The position numbers were made by a program, and so were the translations under genes. Positions 40,457-49,516 of a DNA stretch of 64,000 bases are shown here, piece after piece. Under the pieces are notes generated by a model. That model did not search any database, had not been told where the DNA came from, and was given only the letters and a program-made list of their open reading frames with translations. Location of the stretch: the NCBI RefSeq assembly GCF_900106535.1, contig NZ_FNOH01000011.1:231269-295268 (forward strand), given 5' to 3'. The DNA comes from Myxococcus xanthus (GTDB lineage Bacteria > Myxococcota > Myxococcia > Myxococcales > Myxococcaceae). The first letter of the stretch is position 1. Each line of letters opens with the position of its first letter.

Positions 40457-42271
40457 ATGCGAATCCCCCACGCGCTGTCTCTGGGCGCCGCCGCTCTCCT
40501 GGCGCTGTCGGCACAAGCTGCCGCCCCCGGCCGTCCTTCCCCCACCCTGCCTTCGGGCTACTGGCCAGAGGAGAAGGTGGCCGAAGTCCTCGCCAAGACG
40601 CAGGAGGTCCGCCTGTCGCCGGACCTCTCCCGCCTCACGCTCGACGAGCAGGCGGCGGTGAAGGACCTGCTGGAGGTGGGCGCCATCTTCCAGGGGCTCT
40701 ACGAGTCCTCACGCCACCACCAGGCGCTCCCGGCTCACGCGAAGCTGGAGGCGCTGGACAAGAAGCTGGGCAGCCCCAAGCGCACGCAGGACCTGCTCAC
40801 GCTGTACCGCCTGTACCAGGGCCCCATCGCCAGCACCCTGAGCAACGCGCGGGAGGCGTTCCTCCCGGTGGACGCGCAGGTGTCCGCGCGCAACGTGTAC
40901 CCGGTGGACGTCACGCGGGCGGAGGTGGACGCCTTCCTGGCCGCGAACCCCGGCGAGCGCCAGTCCCTGCTGAGCGAGAAGACGGTGGTTCGCCGCGCCA
41001 CGGCCGCCAACCTGCGCCAGGACGTGAAGGTCCTCCAGACGCACCCGGTGCTGGACACGCTGCATCCGGGCCTGCGCCAGGCCCTGCAAGCGAAGGCGAA
41101 GCGGCCCGACGCCAAGGCGCTCTACGCGGTGCCCTATGCCGTGGCCTATGGGCCGGAGCTGGTGAAGGCCTACGGGCTGGTGATGCGCGCGGCGCAGCGG
41201 CTGGAGGCCAGCGACGTGGAGCTGGCGCGCTACCTGCGCTACCGCGCGCGCGACCTGCTCACCAACGACTACGAGAGCGGCGACGCGGCCTGGGTGACGG
41301 GCCGCTTCCAGAAGCTCAACGTGCAGTTGGGCGCGTATGAGACGTATGACGACGCGCTCTTCGGCGTGAAGGCGTTCCACAGCCTGTCGGTGCTGCTGAG
41401 CAACGAGGCGGCCACGCAGGAACTGCGCAAGCGCCTGGGCGGGCTCCAGGCGGTGGAGGACGCGCTGCCCTACGCCGCGAAGAAGCGCGTGCGCGAGGAC
41501 ATCCCCGTGGGCGTCTACGACGTCATCGCCGACTTCGGCCAGTCGCGCGGCACCAACACCGCGAGCATCCTCCCCAACGACGCGCTCGCGGCGCGCCGCT
41601 ATGGCCGCACCATCCTCCTGCGGGAGAACATCATGCGAAACCCTGACCTCTTCGCGTCCGACGAGCGCATCTGGCGCGCCGCGGTGGTGGACGCCCACGC
41701 CCGGGAGCTGGTCTCCGAAGGCAACTTCCAGCGCACCCTCTGGCACGAGGTGGGCCACTACCTGGGGCCGGACCGAGACCAGAAGGGGCGCACGCTGGAC
41801 GACGCGCTGGAGGACTACGCGGGCGCCGTGGAGGAGATGAAGGCGGACCTGGTGAGCCTCTTCTCGCTGCATGACTTCCACAAGAAGGGCGCGCTCGACG
41901 CCGCCGGGCTGCGCGCGGTGCAGGCCTCCGGCATCCGCCGCACGCTCCAGAACGTGCGTCCGCGCGAGGACCAGCCCTACCAGCGCATGCAGTTGGTGCA
42001 GTTCAACTGGTTCCTGGAGCACGGCCTGCTCCAGGCGGACCCGCAGACGGCGCGCCTGAGCATTCAGTACGACAAGTACCCGGCGGTCGTGACCTCGCTG
42101 CTGGAGAAGGTGCTCGCGCTCCAGCACGGCGGCGACAAGGCCGCCACCGCGGCCTTCTTCCAGCGGTGGAGCGCCTGGACGCCGGAGCTGCACGAGAAGC
42201 TGGCGGCCCGCATCCGGGACGCGCAGGGCGCCCGCTTCCGGCTGGTCCGGTACGACGCGCTGGGCGACTGA
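40457..42271 (+). CDS. Secreted zinc hydrolase resembling dipeptidyl-peptidase III-type (M49-like) enzymes
   Basis: 604 residues with a signal peptide (LSLGAAALLALSAQAAA, about 7-23). The zinc site is His430-Glu431-xx-His434 (WHEVGHYLG) with a downstream EEMKADLVSLFSL at 459-471, whose second Glu or Asp is probably the third ligand. The spacing between HExxH and EExxAD is like that of M49-related proteins, but the canonical M49 motif is HELLGH. The remainder is mostly helical. It is divergent from the P-domain lipoprotein gene with about 110 bases between. Confidence 0.78.
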   Translation: MRIPHALSLGAAALLALSAQAAAPGRPSPTLPSGYWPEEKVAEVLAKTQEVRLSPDLSRLTLDEQAAVKDLLEVGAIFQGLYESSRHHQALPAHAKLEALDKKLGSPKRTQDLLTLYRLYQGPIASTLSNAREAFLPVDAQVSARNVYPVDVTRAEVDAFLAANPGERQSLLSEKTVVRRATAANLRQDVKVLQTHPVLDTLHPGLRQALQAKAKRPDAKALYAVPYAVAYGPELVKAYGLVMRAAQRLEASDVELARYLRYRARDLLTNDYESGDAAWVTGRFQKLNVQLGAYETYDDALFGVKAFHSLSVLLSNEAATQELRKRLGGLQAVEDALPYAAKKRVREDIPVGVYDVIADFGQSRGTNTASILPNDALAARRYGRTILLRENIMRNPDLFASDERIWRAAVVDAHARELVSEGNFQRTLWHEVGHYLGPDRDQKGRTLDDALEDYAGAVEEMKADLVSLFSLHDFHKKGALDAAGLRAVQASGIRRTLQNVRPREDQPYQRMQLVQFNWFLEHGLLQADPQTARLSIQYDKYPAVVTSLLEKVLALQHGGDKAATAAFFQRWSAWTPELHEKLAARIRDAQGARFRLVRYDALGD

Positions 42272-42367
42272 GCGCCCCGCTTCCGGCCCCCGCGAAATCC
42301 GCGCGGGGCCGTGTCAGGGTTGGCGCGCGCACGCGTCGGAGGTGCCCCCCACACACCGCCACCCTTG

Positions 42368-43270
42368 ATGCGAGGCTTCTGGATGCCAGGCTCCCGACGT
42401 CCGTCTCACGCGCACGCCATCCTCTTCGGCCGGAATCCCACCCAGGACGACCCCTTCGACGTGGAGGCCGACGCGGCCGAAGCGCTCGGGGTCGACACCT
42501 ACCAGGCAGACCTGGGCGCCCTGCTCTCCGGCAATGCCGAACAGGCGCTCTCCACCCTTCCGGAGCGCGGCAGGCTCCGGCTCCTCTACCGCGGCTGGAT
42601 GTTGACGGAGGAGGAGTACACGGGGCTGGACGAAGCCGTGTCCGCCCTGGGGCACCGGCTGACGACCACGCCCGAGCAATACGCGGCGGCGCTCTACCTG
42701 CCCAACTGGTACCCCCGGCTCTCCCGCTACACCGCCCGCAGCGTCTGGACGGAGGGCATGGACGCGGCGGAAGCCTGGCACGCGGCCCAGGCGCTCGGCC
42801 CGCAGCCCTGGCTGGTGAAGGACCACGTGAAGTCTGCCAAGGAGCGTTGGGATGAAGCCTGCTTCATCCCCGAGGGCACGACGCAGGCGCGCTTCGAACA
42901 GATTTGCGCCAACCTGGTCGACGAGCGCGGAGACCGCTTCGAGCGGGGCCTCGTCGTCCGGAAGTTCCTCCCCTTCAAGACGTACGGCCGGACACCCGCG
43001 GGCCCGGCCCACCTCGAGTTCCGGCTCTTCTTCGGAGGCGGCCGGCTCCTCGCCGCCGAGCCGTACCACGAGTTCGACGTCGACGTGCCGGACTTCACCG
43101 GCTTCGAGCCCCTGGCCCGGCGCATCGACTCGCCCTTCATCACCCTGGACGTGGCCATGCTCCAGGACGGAGGCTGGGCGGTGGTCGAGGTGAACGACGG
43201 CGGCGTCTCCGGACTGCCACCCGGGCTGGACCCGCGCACGCTCTTCGAGGCCCTGTTCGCCCCCCGCTAG
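42368..43270 (+). CDS. ATP-grasp domain protein
   Basis: 300 residues, cytoplasmic, with no signal peptide. The C-terminal half contains WLVKDHVKSAKERWDEACFI, GLVVRKFLPFKTYG and FITLDVAMLQDGGWAVVEVNDGGVSGLPPG, the Lys/Glu/Asp-Asn pattern of small ATP-grasp (R2K/DUF4343-like) carboxylate-amine ligases. Such enzymes join an amino acid or amine to a carboxylate; the partner is unknown. The ATG at 42368 is used here, although an ATG five codons later (42383) is also possible. It follows the M49-like gene after a 96-base gap. Confidence 0.8.
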   Translation: MRGFWMPGSRRPSHAHAILFGRNPTQDDPFDVEADAAEALGVDTYQADLGALLSGNAEQALSTLPERGRLRLLYRGWMLTEEEYTGLDEAVSALGHRLTTTPEQYAAALYLPNWYPRLSRYTARSVWTEGMDAAEAWHAAQALGPQPWLVKDHVKSAKERWDEACFIPEGTTQARFEQICANLVDERGDRFERGLVVRKFLPFKTYGRTPAGPAHLEFRLFFGGGRLLAAEPYHEFDVDVPDFTGFEPLARRIDSPFITLDVAMLQDGGWAVVEVNDGGVSGLPPGLDPRTLFEALFAPR

Positions 43271-43405
43271 CGCGGCGTCCAGCGTGCGCGCGCAGCCCCT
43301 GCCCTTTGAGCGGGGGCGTGTGGCGCGCCGAGCGGTGCGCCGCTGCTTTCACCCTCCCCCGGATGCGCACAGTTTCGGACAGGACCCTATGACCGGGAGG
43401 AAGGC

Positions 43406-44101
43406 ATGGCGCAGCCAGGCAGGCGTCGCATGTACCTGGGGATGGCCGGCACGGCCGTGATGCTGTTGGGAGGCTGTGCCTCCCATCGCTCCAGCGCGAA
43501 GGTGGACAAGCAATGGGTGGCGCGCGTCCCACCCGGCGAGCTGGGAAACGTGCGCGAGGCGCAGCTCACGGAGGACCATGCCCGGGAGCAGATCCCCCGC
43601 ACCCAGGTGGCCAGACAGGACGCCGAGGCGGAGCGAGAAGTCGCCCAACGCAACGAGGACGCCACGAAGTCCCGCCACGAAGCAGCTGAGGCAGCGCTCG
43701 AGGCCGCGCAGGCAACGGGTGACGTCGCGGCCATCGAGCGGGCCCAGAATGCCGCCTGCACGACCCAGCACGCCCTCACCCTGGCCGAGGCGGAGACGGC
43801 TTGGCGCGACGACGCGGTGACGACGTTGAAGTCGCTGGAGGTCATGCGCCAGCGGGAGCTGGACGTGGCCGACGCCCAGCTCGAACAGGCGAAGTACGAA
43901 GCCGTCAACGCCAACGCGGACGTCCGGGCGAAAGAGTTGTCCCCAGGGGACTTCTCCAGCGCCGTCGCCGACGCCCGGCGAAAGGCGGCGGATCAGCAGC
44001 GCCAGGTGGACGCCAACCTCCAGCGCGAACATCAGGCCAAGGCGCGCTGGCAACAGTTGCAGGACCAGGGCTACGGAGGCAGCGGCTCGCAGCAGCCCTG
44101 A
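43406..44101 (+). CDS. Coiled-coil lipoprotein
   Basis: 231 residues. A lipobox (VMLLGGC, about residues 18-24) follows the ATG at 43406 with GGGAGGAAGG upstream. The rest is almost continuously helical and highly charged with heptad-like Ala/Glu/Gln runs (RQDAEAEREVAQRNEDATK; EAAEAALEAAQATGDVAAIE; LEQAKYEAVNANADVRAK), ending in QQLQDQGYGGSG. No known family. It is probably an outer-membrane-anchored structural or spacer protein. Confidence 0.75.
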   Translation: MAQPGRRRMYLGMAGTAVMLLGGCASHRSSAKVDKQWVARVPPGELGNVREAQLTEDHAREQIPRTQVARQDAEAEREVAQRNEDATKSRHEAAEAALEAAQATGDVAAIERAQNAACTTQHALTLAEAETAWRDDAVTTLKSLEVMRQRELDVADAQLEQAKYEAVNANADVRAKELSPGDFSSAVADARRKAADQQRQVDANLQREHQAKARWQQLQDQGYGGSGSQQP

Positions 44102-44135
44102 GACGCGCCTTCACCTCGTAGCGCCTCACGTGACA

Positions 44136-44168
44136 GCGCGGGCCGGAGCACCGTGCTCCGGCCCGCGC
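44136..44168. terminator. Long perfect hairpin between convergent genes
   Basis: A 16-bp self-complementary arm (44136-44151) is separated by one base from its complement (44153-44168); the real loop is probably a few of the innermost bases. It is 35 bases after the coiled-coil lipoprotein stop and 20 before the convergent gene's stop. Confidence 0.75.
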
Positions 44169-44187
44169 CGCCATGCCCGCATCCCGC

Positions 44188-45366
44188 TCACTGCGCCTCA
44201 GGCTCGTGAGGCGCCTTCCACGGGGGCAGGCCGCCCTGCGGACACACGGGCGTCATGTCGAGCCGGCCATAGAGTCCCTGCTCCTCGTCCGCGGGCCCCG
44301 CCGTGAAGAAGAGCGTCTCGGCGGGTAGGCCCTGCACACCAGTGCCGAAGTGCAAGGACCAGAGTCCGTCGACCTTGACAGGGTGTCCGTCCGGCCGAGT
44401 GAGCGCGCCTGCCCAGGCGCCGGAGGCAGGGTCATACGCGTTGATGGCGCCATCCCCGAAGTTGCCCACCAACAGGTGGTTGCTGAACTGCCCAAAGCCC
44501 GCCGGCGCCAGGGCCATTCCCCACGGCGCATCGAGCGCGCCCTGAGAAGCGAACCGCCGCAGCAACTGCCCATTCATGTCGAAGGCGTTGATGTAGCCCG
44601 CGCCCGCGCCGGGGACATCATCCGTACGCTCCTTGTCCTGCTGCGCATACGAGACATAGAGGGTGCCCTCGATGTCCTGGATGTTGAAGGGCGCGTACCC
44701 GGCGGGCAGAGACGGGTCCGCGAAGGCGCCCGGCATCGGCATGGGCGTGAAGCTGGAGTTGAAGACGTCGATTCGACCGTTCCGGAAGTCCGCCGCGTAC
44801 AGCTTCGCGTCCGCTCCGGTGCCGGCCATCGCCAGCCCCTTGTACACAGAGCCCATCGCGGAGTTGTCCGCCACGATCTTGGCCGAGGCCTCGTCCACCG
44901 CAGGTGCCCAGGCGGCCAGGACGCCCTCCTCTGTGGCGAAGATGAAGCGAGCGGGCCCCGAGACACCTGTCCCTGTCACGACGAATGCTTCCGAGCCATT
45001 GAACACCACGCCGGTGGGCTCTCCCGACTCAGTCACTCCTGGCGGCGCGGGGATGCCCACGACGAGGGACTGCTGAACCCCGTTGCCGTCATACAGCGTT
45101 GAGGTGCCCGTGCCCTCGTTCGCCACCCACGCGATGCCCATCGGGTTGAAGGCCAGCCCCCAGGCGTTGACGAGGTGCGGATCGACATGCTCGGCGCCAA
45201 GCGCCGGACTGTTGGCCACGAGGTTGCGTTGTGTGTAGCCGCCCGCCACTGAGCAGTCAGCCGGAGGCGCGGGCGGCGTTGCCGCCCTGGCGACCGGAAC
45301 AGCGAGGACCGCGACCGCCGCGGACAACACACCATGCACCAACGTGGACCTGCGAGTGTTCATCAT
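44188..45366 (-). CDS. TIGR03118-type secreted beta-propeller protein
   Basis: 392 residues. The signal peptide (STLVHGVLSAAVAVLAVPVARA) follows the ATG at 45366, which has AGAGGGGGAA before it. The body has the YTQRNLVANSPALGAEHVDPHLVNAWGLAFNPMG-type beginning and the LWSLHFGTG...TLFFTAGPADEEQGLYGRL ending that define the TIGR03118 family, with propeller blades in between. The function of that family is unknown; location is periplasmic or secreted. It is the third propeller protein in this window. Confidence 0.88.
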   Translation of the reverse strand: MMNTRRSTLVHGVLSAAVAVLAVPVARAATPPAPPADCSVAGGYTQRNLVANSPALGAEHVDPHLVNAWGLAFNPMGIAWVANEGTGTSTLYDGNGVQQSLVVGIPAPPGVTESGEPTGVVFNGSEAFVVTGTGVSGPARFIFATEEGVLAAWAPAVDEASAKIVADNSAMGSVYKGLAMAGTGADAKLYAADFRNGRIDVFNSSFTPMPMPGAFADPSLPAGYAPFNIQDIEGTLYVSYAQQDKERTDDVPGAGAGYINAFDMNGQLLRRFASQGALDAPWGMALAPAGFGQFSNHLLVGNFGDGAINAYDPASGAWAGALTRPDGHPVKVDGLWSLHFGTGVQGLPAETLFFTAGPADEEQGLYGRLDMTPVCPQGGLPPWKAPHEPEAQ

Positions 45367-45507
45367 GATTCCCCCTCTGAGACGGCGAACCGCCGTGTGC
45401 TCATTGAGCAACAAGTTGGGAGGGCGTCTCTGGATGAACAACCGGCACTACTGCCCAGGAGCATTGCGCACCGGACGGCAGAATCCAGCCCGCGGGGGCT
45501 GCCTGCC

Positions 45508-46842
45508 CTACTCGCCTCGGGACGCCTTGTCCTCGCGCCACCAGTGGCTCATGCGCTCATGAATCTCCGCCTCGTAGCCTTCCTTGCTCGGGCGATAGAA
45601 GACGGAACGCTCCAGCGGGGCGGGCAGGTACGTCTGCCCGGGCACGTAGTGGTCCTTGAAGTTCCAGGGCGTCTGGTAGCCCTTGCCGTGTCCCAGCTCC
45701 TTCATCAGCTCGGTGGGCGCGTTGCGGATGTGAAGCGGAGGCTCCGCGTTGGGATGCTCCTGGAGCGCCGCCAGCGCCGCGTCCAGCGCCGCATAGGCAC
45801 GGTTGCTCTTCTTCGCCGTGGCCAGCAGGACGACGGCGTGCGCCACGCAGATGCGCCCCTCCGGCATGCCCATGGCGTGGAAAGCCTCCTCGCAGTCACG
45901 CACGACGCTGATGGCCTCCGGCATCGCCATTCCCACGTCCTCCACGGCAATCACCTTGAGCCGTCGCCACAGTGACGCCACGTCGCCCGTCTGGAGCAGC
46001 TTCGCCGCCCAGAAGACGGCGCCCTGGACGTTGGAGCCCCTGCACGACTTCTGCAGCGCGCTCAGCAAGTCGTAGTGCTGGTCGCCGTCCTTGTCGTGAC
46101 GGGACAGACTGGTGCCCACTGCCTCGCGCGCCGTCTCGGGCGTAATCTCCGCGCCGTCCGCGGTGAGGCTGGCCGCCAGCTCCAGCGCGCCCAGCGCCTT
46201 GCGCACGTCGCCCACGCCGCCCTTCGCCAGCAGCGTCAGCGCCCCCTCCCCCACCGATAGGTTGCGCGCGCCCAAGCCCCGCTTCGAATCACCGAGCGCC
46301 CGCGTCAGCGCCGACTGGATGTCCGCGACGGTGAGTTCCTTGAGCTGGAACACGCGGCACCGGCTGACGAGCGCGGGGCGAACCTCGAAGCTGACGTTCT
46401 CCGTGGTGGCGCCCAGGAGGACGAAGAGGCCGCTCTCCACGTGGGGCAGCGCCTGCTCCTGCACGTTCTTCGCCCAGCGGTGGATTTCGTCGACGAAGAG
46501 GACGGTGCGGCGGCTGTACTGGTTGCGCAGGCGCTCGGCCTCGGCCACCACCTCGCGGATGCGGGGGATGCCGTCCGACACGGCGGAGAGGATGACGAAC
46601 TCCGCGTCCACACCGGTGGCCATCATCCGCGCGAGCGTCGTCTTGCCCACGCCCGGGGGCCCCCAGAAGAGGGAGGACACGATGGCCTTGCGCTCGATGA
46701 GCTGGCGCAGCGGACGGCCCGGGCCCAGCAGGTGGGACTGGCCGATGAACTCGTCAGGCGTGCGAGGCCGCATCCGCTCCGCCAGGGGCGCGAAGCGATT
46801 CACGTCGACAGAGGCGGAGAAGAGGTCGGGTCCAGCGCTCAT
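45508..46842 (-). CDS. rarA: Replication-associated recombination protein A (MgsA/RarA AAA+ ATPase)
   Basis: A 444-residue clamp-loader-like ATPase acting at stalled forks. The Walker A is WGPPGVGKTTLAR, Walker B is VLFVDEIHRWAKNVQEQALP, sensor 1 is LLGATTENVSFEVRPALVSRC, and a C-terminal tetramerisation part with DRHYDLxSA-like DGDQHYDLLSALQKSCRGSNVQGAVFWAAKLL and the terminal YLPAPLERSVFYRPSKEG is family specific. Walker B continues DEIHRWAKNVQEQ where many homologues have DEIHRFNKAQQD, a mild deviation. It lies 33 bases downstream of the yigZ gene on the same strand. Confidence 0.95.
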   Translation of the reverse strand: MSAGPDLFSASVDVNRFAPLAERMRPRTPDEFIGQSHLLGPGRPLRQLIERKAIVSSLFWGPPGVGKTTLARMMATGVDAEFVILSAVSDGIPRIREVVAEAERLRNQYSRRTVLFVDEIHRWAKNVQEQALPHVESGLFVLLGATTENVSFEVRPALVSRCRVFQLKELTVADIQSALTRALGDSKRGLGARNLSVGEGALTLLAKGGVGDVRKALGALELAASLTADGAEITPETAREAVGTSLSRHDKDGDQHYDLLSALQKSCRGSNVQGAVFWAAKLLQTGDVASLWRRLKVIAVEDVGMAMPEAISVVRDCEEAFHAMGMPEGRICVAHAVVLLATAKKSNRAYAALDAALAALQEHPNAEPPLHIRNAPTELMKELGHGKGYQTPWNFKDHYVPGQTYLPAPLERSVFYRPSKEGYEAEIHERMSHWWREDKASRGE

Positions 46843-46875
46843 CGGGCCGCAGGCTCTCCCCTCCGTGGCCCAGGG

Positions 46876-47502
46876 TCAATCGTCCGAATCGAGCGGCTCG
46901 ACGAGCACCTGTCCCAAGGTCAGGTCGTTCAACGCGGTCCGCAGGGCCTCCACTTGGGTGACGGGCAGCTCCAGCCGGTATCCCACGGTGGCCGAATACT
47001 CCTCCGCCAGGACCTGCACCTCGTAGGACGGCAGCAGGCGGCGCAACCCATCGACGTGGGTGTACTCCACCTCGACGGCCAGTCGCGTCTTGCGCACACG
47101 CTCCGTGGTGGGGAGGCTTTCGAGCGCCTGCTGGACGCCAGCGGTATAGGCGCGCACCAGCCCGCCCTTCCCGAGCAGCGTCCCGCCGAAATACCGGGTG
47201 ACGACCATGGCCACGTCGCCCACGCCCCCGTGGAGCAGGGCGGTGAGCATGGGCCGGCCGGCCGTTCCATGGGGTTCGCCGTCGTCGCTCATGCCCACCT
47301 GGGCGGTGGAGCCCGGAGGCCCGACGACGAAGGCCCAGCAGTTGTGGGTGGCGTCGGCGAACTCCTCGCGGACGCGGGCGATGAAGGCCTTCGCCTCTTC
47401 CACGGTGGGCGCATGGGCGGCCGTGGTGATGAAGCGGCTCTTCTGGATGTCCTGCTCCACCCGGTGGAGCCCGGCCGGGATGGGGTAGCGCTTCTCGTCC
47501 AT
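46876..47502 (-). CDS. yigZ: YigZ family protein (IMPACT-like)
   Basis: 208 residues. The N-terminal UPF0029 domain has [46 protein letters not shown] and [20 protein letters not shown]; the C-terminal smaller domain ([17 protein letters not shown]) is also typical. YigZ relatives are thought to act in translation control or as regulators; the precise role is not established. The ATG at 47502 begins the protein, and the gene shares a strand with rarA and is probably co-transcribed with it. Debris of a glycosidase lies just upstream. Confidence 0.93.
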   Translation of the reverse strand: MDEKRYPIPAGLHRVEQDIQKSRFITTAAHAPTVEEAKAFIARVREEFADATHNCWAFVVGPPGSTAQVGMSDDGEPHGTAGRPMLTALLHGGVGDVAMVVTRYFGGTLLGKGGLVRAYTAGVQQALESLPTTERVRKTRLAVEVEYTHVDGLRRLLPSYEVQVLAEEYSATVGYRLELPVTQVEALRTALNDLTLGQVLVEPLDSDD

Positions 47503-47579
47503 GGGTGCGGTAACTGACGCAGTGTCTCATATCGCCAGCAGCCGTCCCGCCGCCACAGGTCAACGCGAAGGAAGAATCC

Positions 47580-47818
47580 GGAGGCGGCGCCGCGTTGCGC
47601 CATCAGGACGGAGCGAGCGAGCCCGCGCTCGTCGTGCTGAACTTCGGGCCCGCCAGGACGCTGCGCCTGTCCCTCCCCAGGCCTACGCAAGCTTGGCCAA
47701 GCATACGTCCCTGAAGGACCTGCTGGGCGAACGAGATATCCCCATCCGCTCCGAGGGGACGCGGCTCGAGGTGGCAATGCCTGCTTCGGGCTCGGTGCTG
47801 CTCACGCCTCGAAGCTGA
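47580..47818 (+). pseudogene. Frameshifted C-terminal remnant of an alpha-amylase (GH13) family glycosidase
   Basis: In one frame the bases around 47619-47676 read EPALVVLNFGPARTLRLSLP, the start of the C-terminal beta domain of alpha-amylases (the VVLNFG-type strand). After about 47680 the match moves one base back and continues QAYASLAKHTSLKDLLGERD then EGTRLEVAMPASGSVLLTPRS and a stop at 47816-47818, the usual ending of that domain. A one-base deletion near 47675-47685 explains the break. The catalytic barrel is absent, so this is a dead 3' fragment; I recognise it by pattern only. Confidence 0.55.
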
Positions 47819-48046
47819 GCGCGCGCGGGGAAGACGTTCCCCCCGTGGGTGGTTTCTACTTCACGAAGCAGCGCTCCGAAGAAGGCTGCACGTAAGGTCG
47901 TCACCGAGTCTGAAACTCGACGTGGCGCCCGTGGCCCCGCGGTCTCCGCGGGGTCCTTGGCCCGTCGACTCATCTCACTGAAGTGGGTGCATGCCCCTTC
48001 GCACGCGACTGCTTCGTCCCCTTTTGAAGGGAGCGTCTCCGAGCGC
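47819..48046. other. Gene-free spacer with a hairpin
   Basis: Together with the glycosidase remnant this makes a 544-base stretch without an intact gene. It holds a hairpin, CCCCGCGG (47935-47942) with CCGCGGGG (47946-47953) and a 3-base loop, followed by TCCTTGG. It may end transcription entering from either side. I see nothing else. Confidence 0.45.
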
Positions 48047-49480
48047 TCACGCCTGACGCAGCACCAGCAGCCGAAGCTCCGTCATGTCCTCGATGGCGTA
48101 CTTCACGCCCTCGCGGCCGATGCCTGAGCCCTTCACGCCCCCGTAGGGCATGGTGTCGACGCGGAAGCTCGGCACATCGCCCACGACGACTCCGCCCACC
48201 TCCAGTTCGTCCCACGCCTTCATCGCCCGCGACAGGTCCTGCGTGAAGAGGCCCGCCTGGAGTCCGAAGCGCCCGCTGTTCACCTGGGCCAGAGCCTCGT
48301 CGAAGCTGTCAAAGGGCTGGAGCAGGACGACCGGACCGAAGGCCTCCTCGCTGCTCAGCGATGCATCCTCTGGAACCCCCTCCAACACCGTGGCATCGAG
48401 CACCGAGCCCCGCCGTCCGCCACCCGCGAGGACCCGCGCTCCACGCTGTACGGCTTGCTGAATCCAGCCCTCCAGGCGCCGCGCCGCGGGCTCGTCAATC
48501 ATGGGCCCCAGCGTCGTGGCCTCGTCCGACGGATGACCCGGCCGCAAAGCCTTCGCCCGTTCGACGAGCTTCTCCCGGAGCGCGTCGTACAGCGACGCAT
48601 GGACCAGCACGCGCTGCACCGAGATGCAGCTCTGCCCTGCCTGGAAGAAGGCCCCCTGCGCCACCCGGTCCGCGATGAAGTCCAGCGGCGCGCCCGGCGC
48701 CTCGTCCACCACGCACGCCGCGTTGCCGCCCAGCTCCAGCACCACCTTCTTCCGGCCCGCCCGCGCCTTCAGCTCCCAGCCCACCTTCTCCGAGCCCGTG
48801 AACGAGAGCAGCTTCAGCCGGTCGTCCTCGATGAGCGGCCCGATGTCCTCCAGCCGCACGGGCAGCACGGAGAATGCCCCCTCGGGCAGCTCCGTCTCCG
48901 CCAGGATCTCCGCCATGATGAGCGCGCTCACCGGCGTGCGGTCCGAAGGCTTGAGGATGAACGGGCAGCCCGCGGCGATGGCCGGCGCCACCTTGTGCGC
49001 CACCAGGTTGAGCGGGAAGTTGAACGGGGTGATGAACGAGCACGGCCCCACCGGCACGCGCTGGGTGAAACCCCGGTAGCCCGCGGCGCGCTTCGACACC
49101 TCCAGGTTCAGCACCTCGCCCCCGCCGCGCACGGCCTCCTCGGCGGCGGCCTTGAAGGTGTCGATGAGCCGGTCCACCTCTCCTCGCGCGTCGCGCAGCG
49201 GCTTGCCTGCTTCGATGCAGAGCGCCAGGGCCAGCTCCTCCGCGCGTTCGCGGAAGCGGCGCACGCAGTGTTCGAGCACCGCCTGCCGCGCGTACGGCGC
49301 CAGCTTCCGCATGGGCTCGGCGGCGCGCACGGCGGCGGCGATGGCTTCCTCGACAGCCGCGGCGTCCGCGACCGCGACGTGCGTCACGACCTCGCCCGAG
49401 TACTTGTGGGTGACGGCCAGCTCCGCGTTGGGCTGCCGGGGCCGGTTGGCCAGGTAGTACGGATAACGTTCAGCCAGCAT
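48047..49480 (-). CDS. Aldehyde dehydrogenase family protein
   Basis: A 477-residue NAD(P)-dependent aldehyde dehydrogenase. Conserved pieces: TPFNFPLNLVAHKVAPAIAAGCPFILKPS, SFTGSEKVGWELKARAG, the acid LELGGNAACVV and the catalytic Cys285 in FFQAGQSCISVQR, then EEAFGPVVLLQPF and MPYGGVKGSGIGREG. It follows the thiamine-diphosphate enzyme gene (49517-51154) after 36 bases on the same strand and is probably co-transcribed. The pair would decarboxylate a 2-keto acid and oxidise the resulting aldehyde, which is an inference from pairing. Subfamily is unresolved; glycolaldehyde- or lactaldehyde-type is possible. Confidence 0.92.
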   Translation of the reverse strand: MLAERYPYYLANRPRQPNAELAVTHKYSGEVVTHVAVADAAAVEEAIAAAVRAAEPMRKLAPYARQAVLEHCVRRFRERAEELALALCIEAGKPLRDARGEVDRLIDTFKAAAEEAVRGGGEVLNLEVSKRAAGYRGFTQRVPVGPCSFITPFNFPLNLVAHKVAPAIAAGCPFILKPSDRTPVSALIMAEILAETELPEGAFSVLPVRLEDIGPLIEDDRLKLLSFTGSEKVGWELKARAGRKKVVLELGGNAACVVDEAPGAPLDFIADRVAQGAFFQAGQSCISVQRVLVHASLYDALREKLVERAKALRPGHPSDEATTLGPMIDEPAARRLEGWIQQAVQRGARVLAGGGRRGSVLDATVLEGVPEDASLSSEEAFGPVVLLQPFDSFDEALAQVNSGRFGLQAGLFTQDLSRAMKAWDELEVGGVVVGDVPSFRVDTMPYGGVKGSGIGREGVKYAIEDMTELRLLVLRQA

Positions 49481-49516
49481 GGTGTTCCTCCAGTGTTCAT
49501 GAACCGCCGTTCCCCC

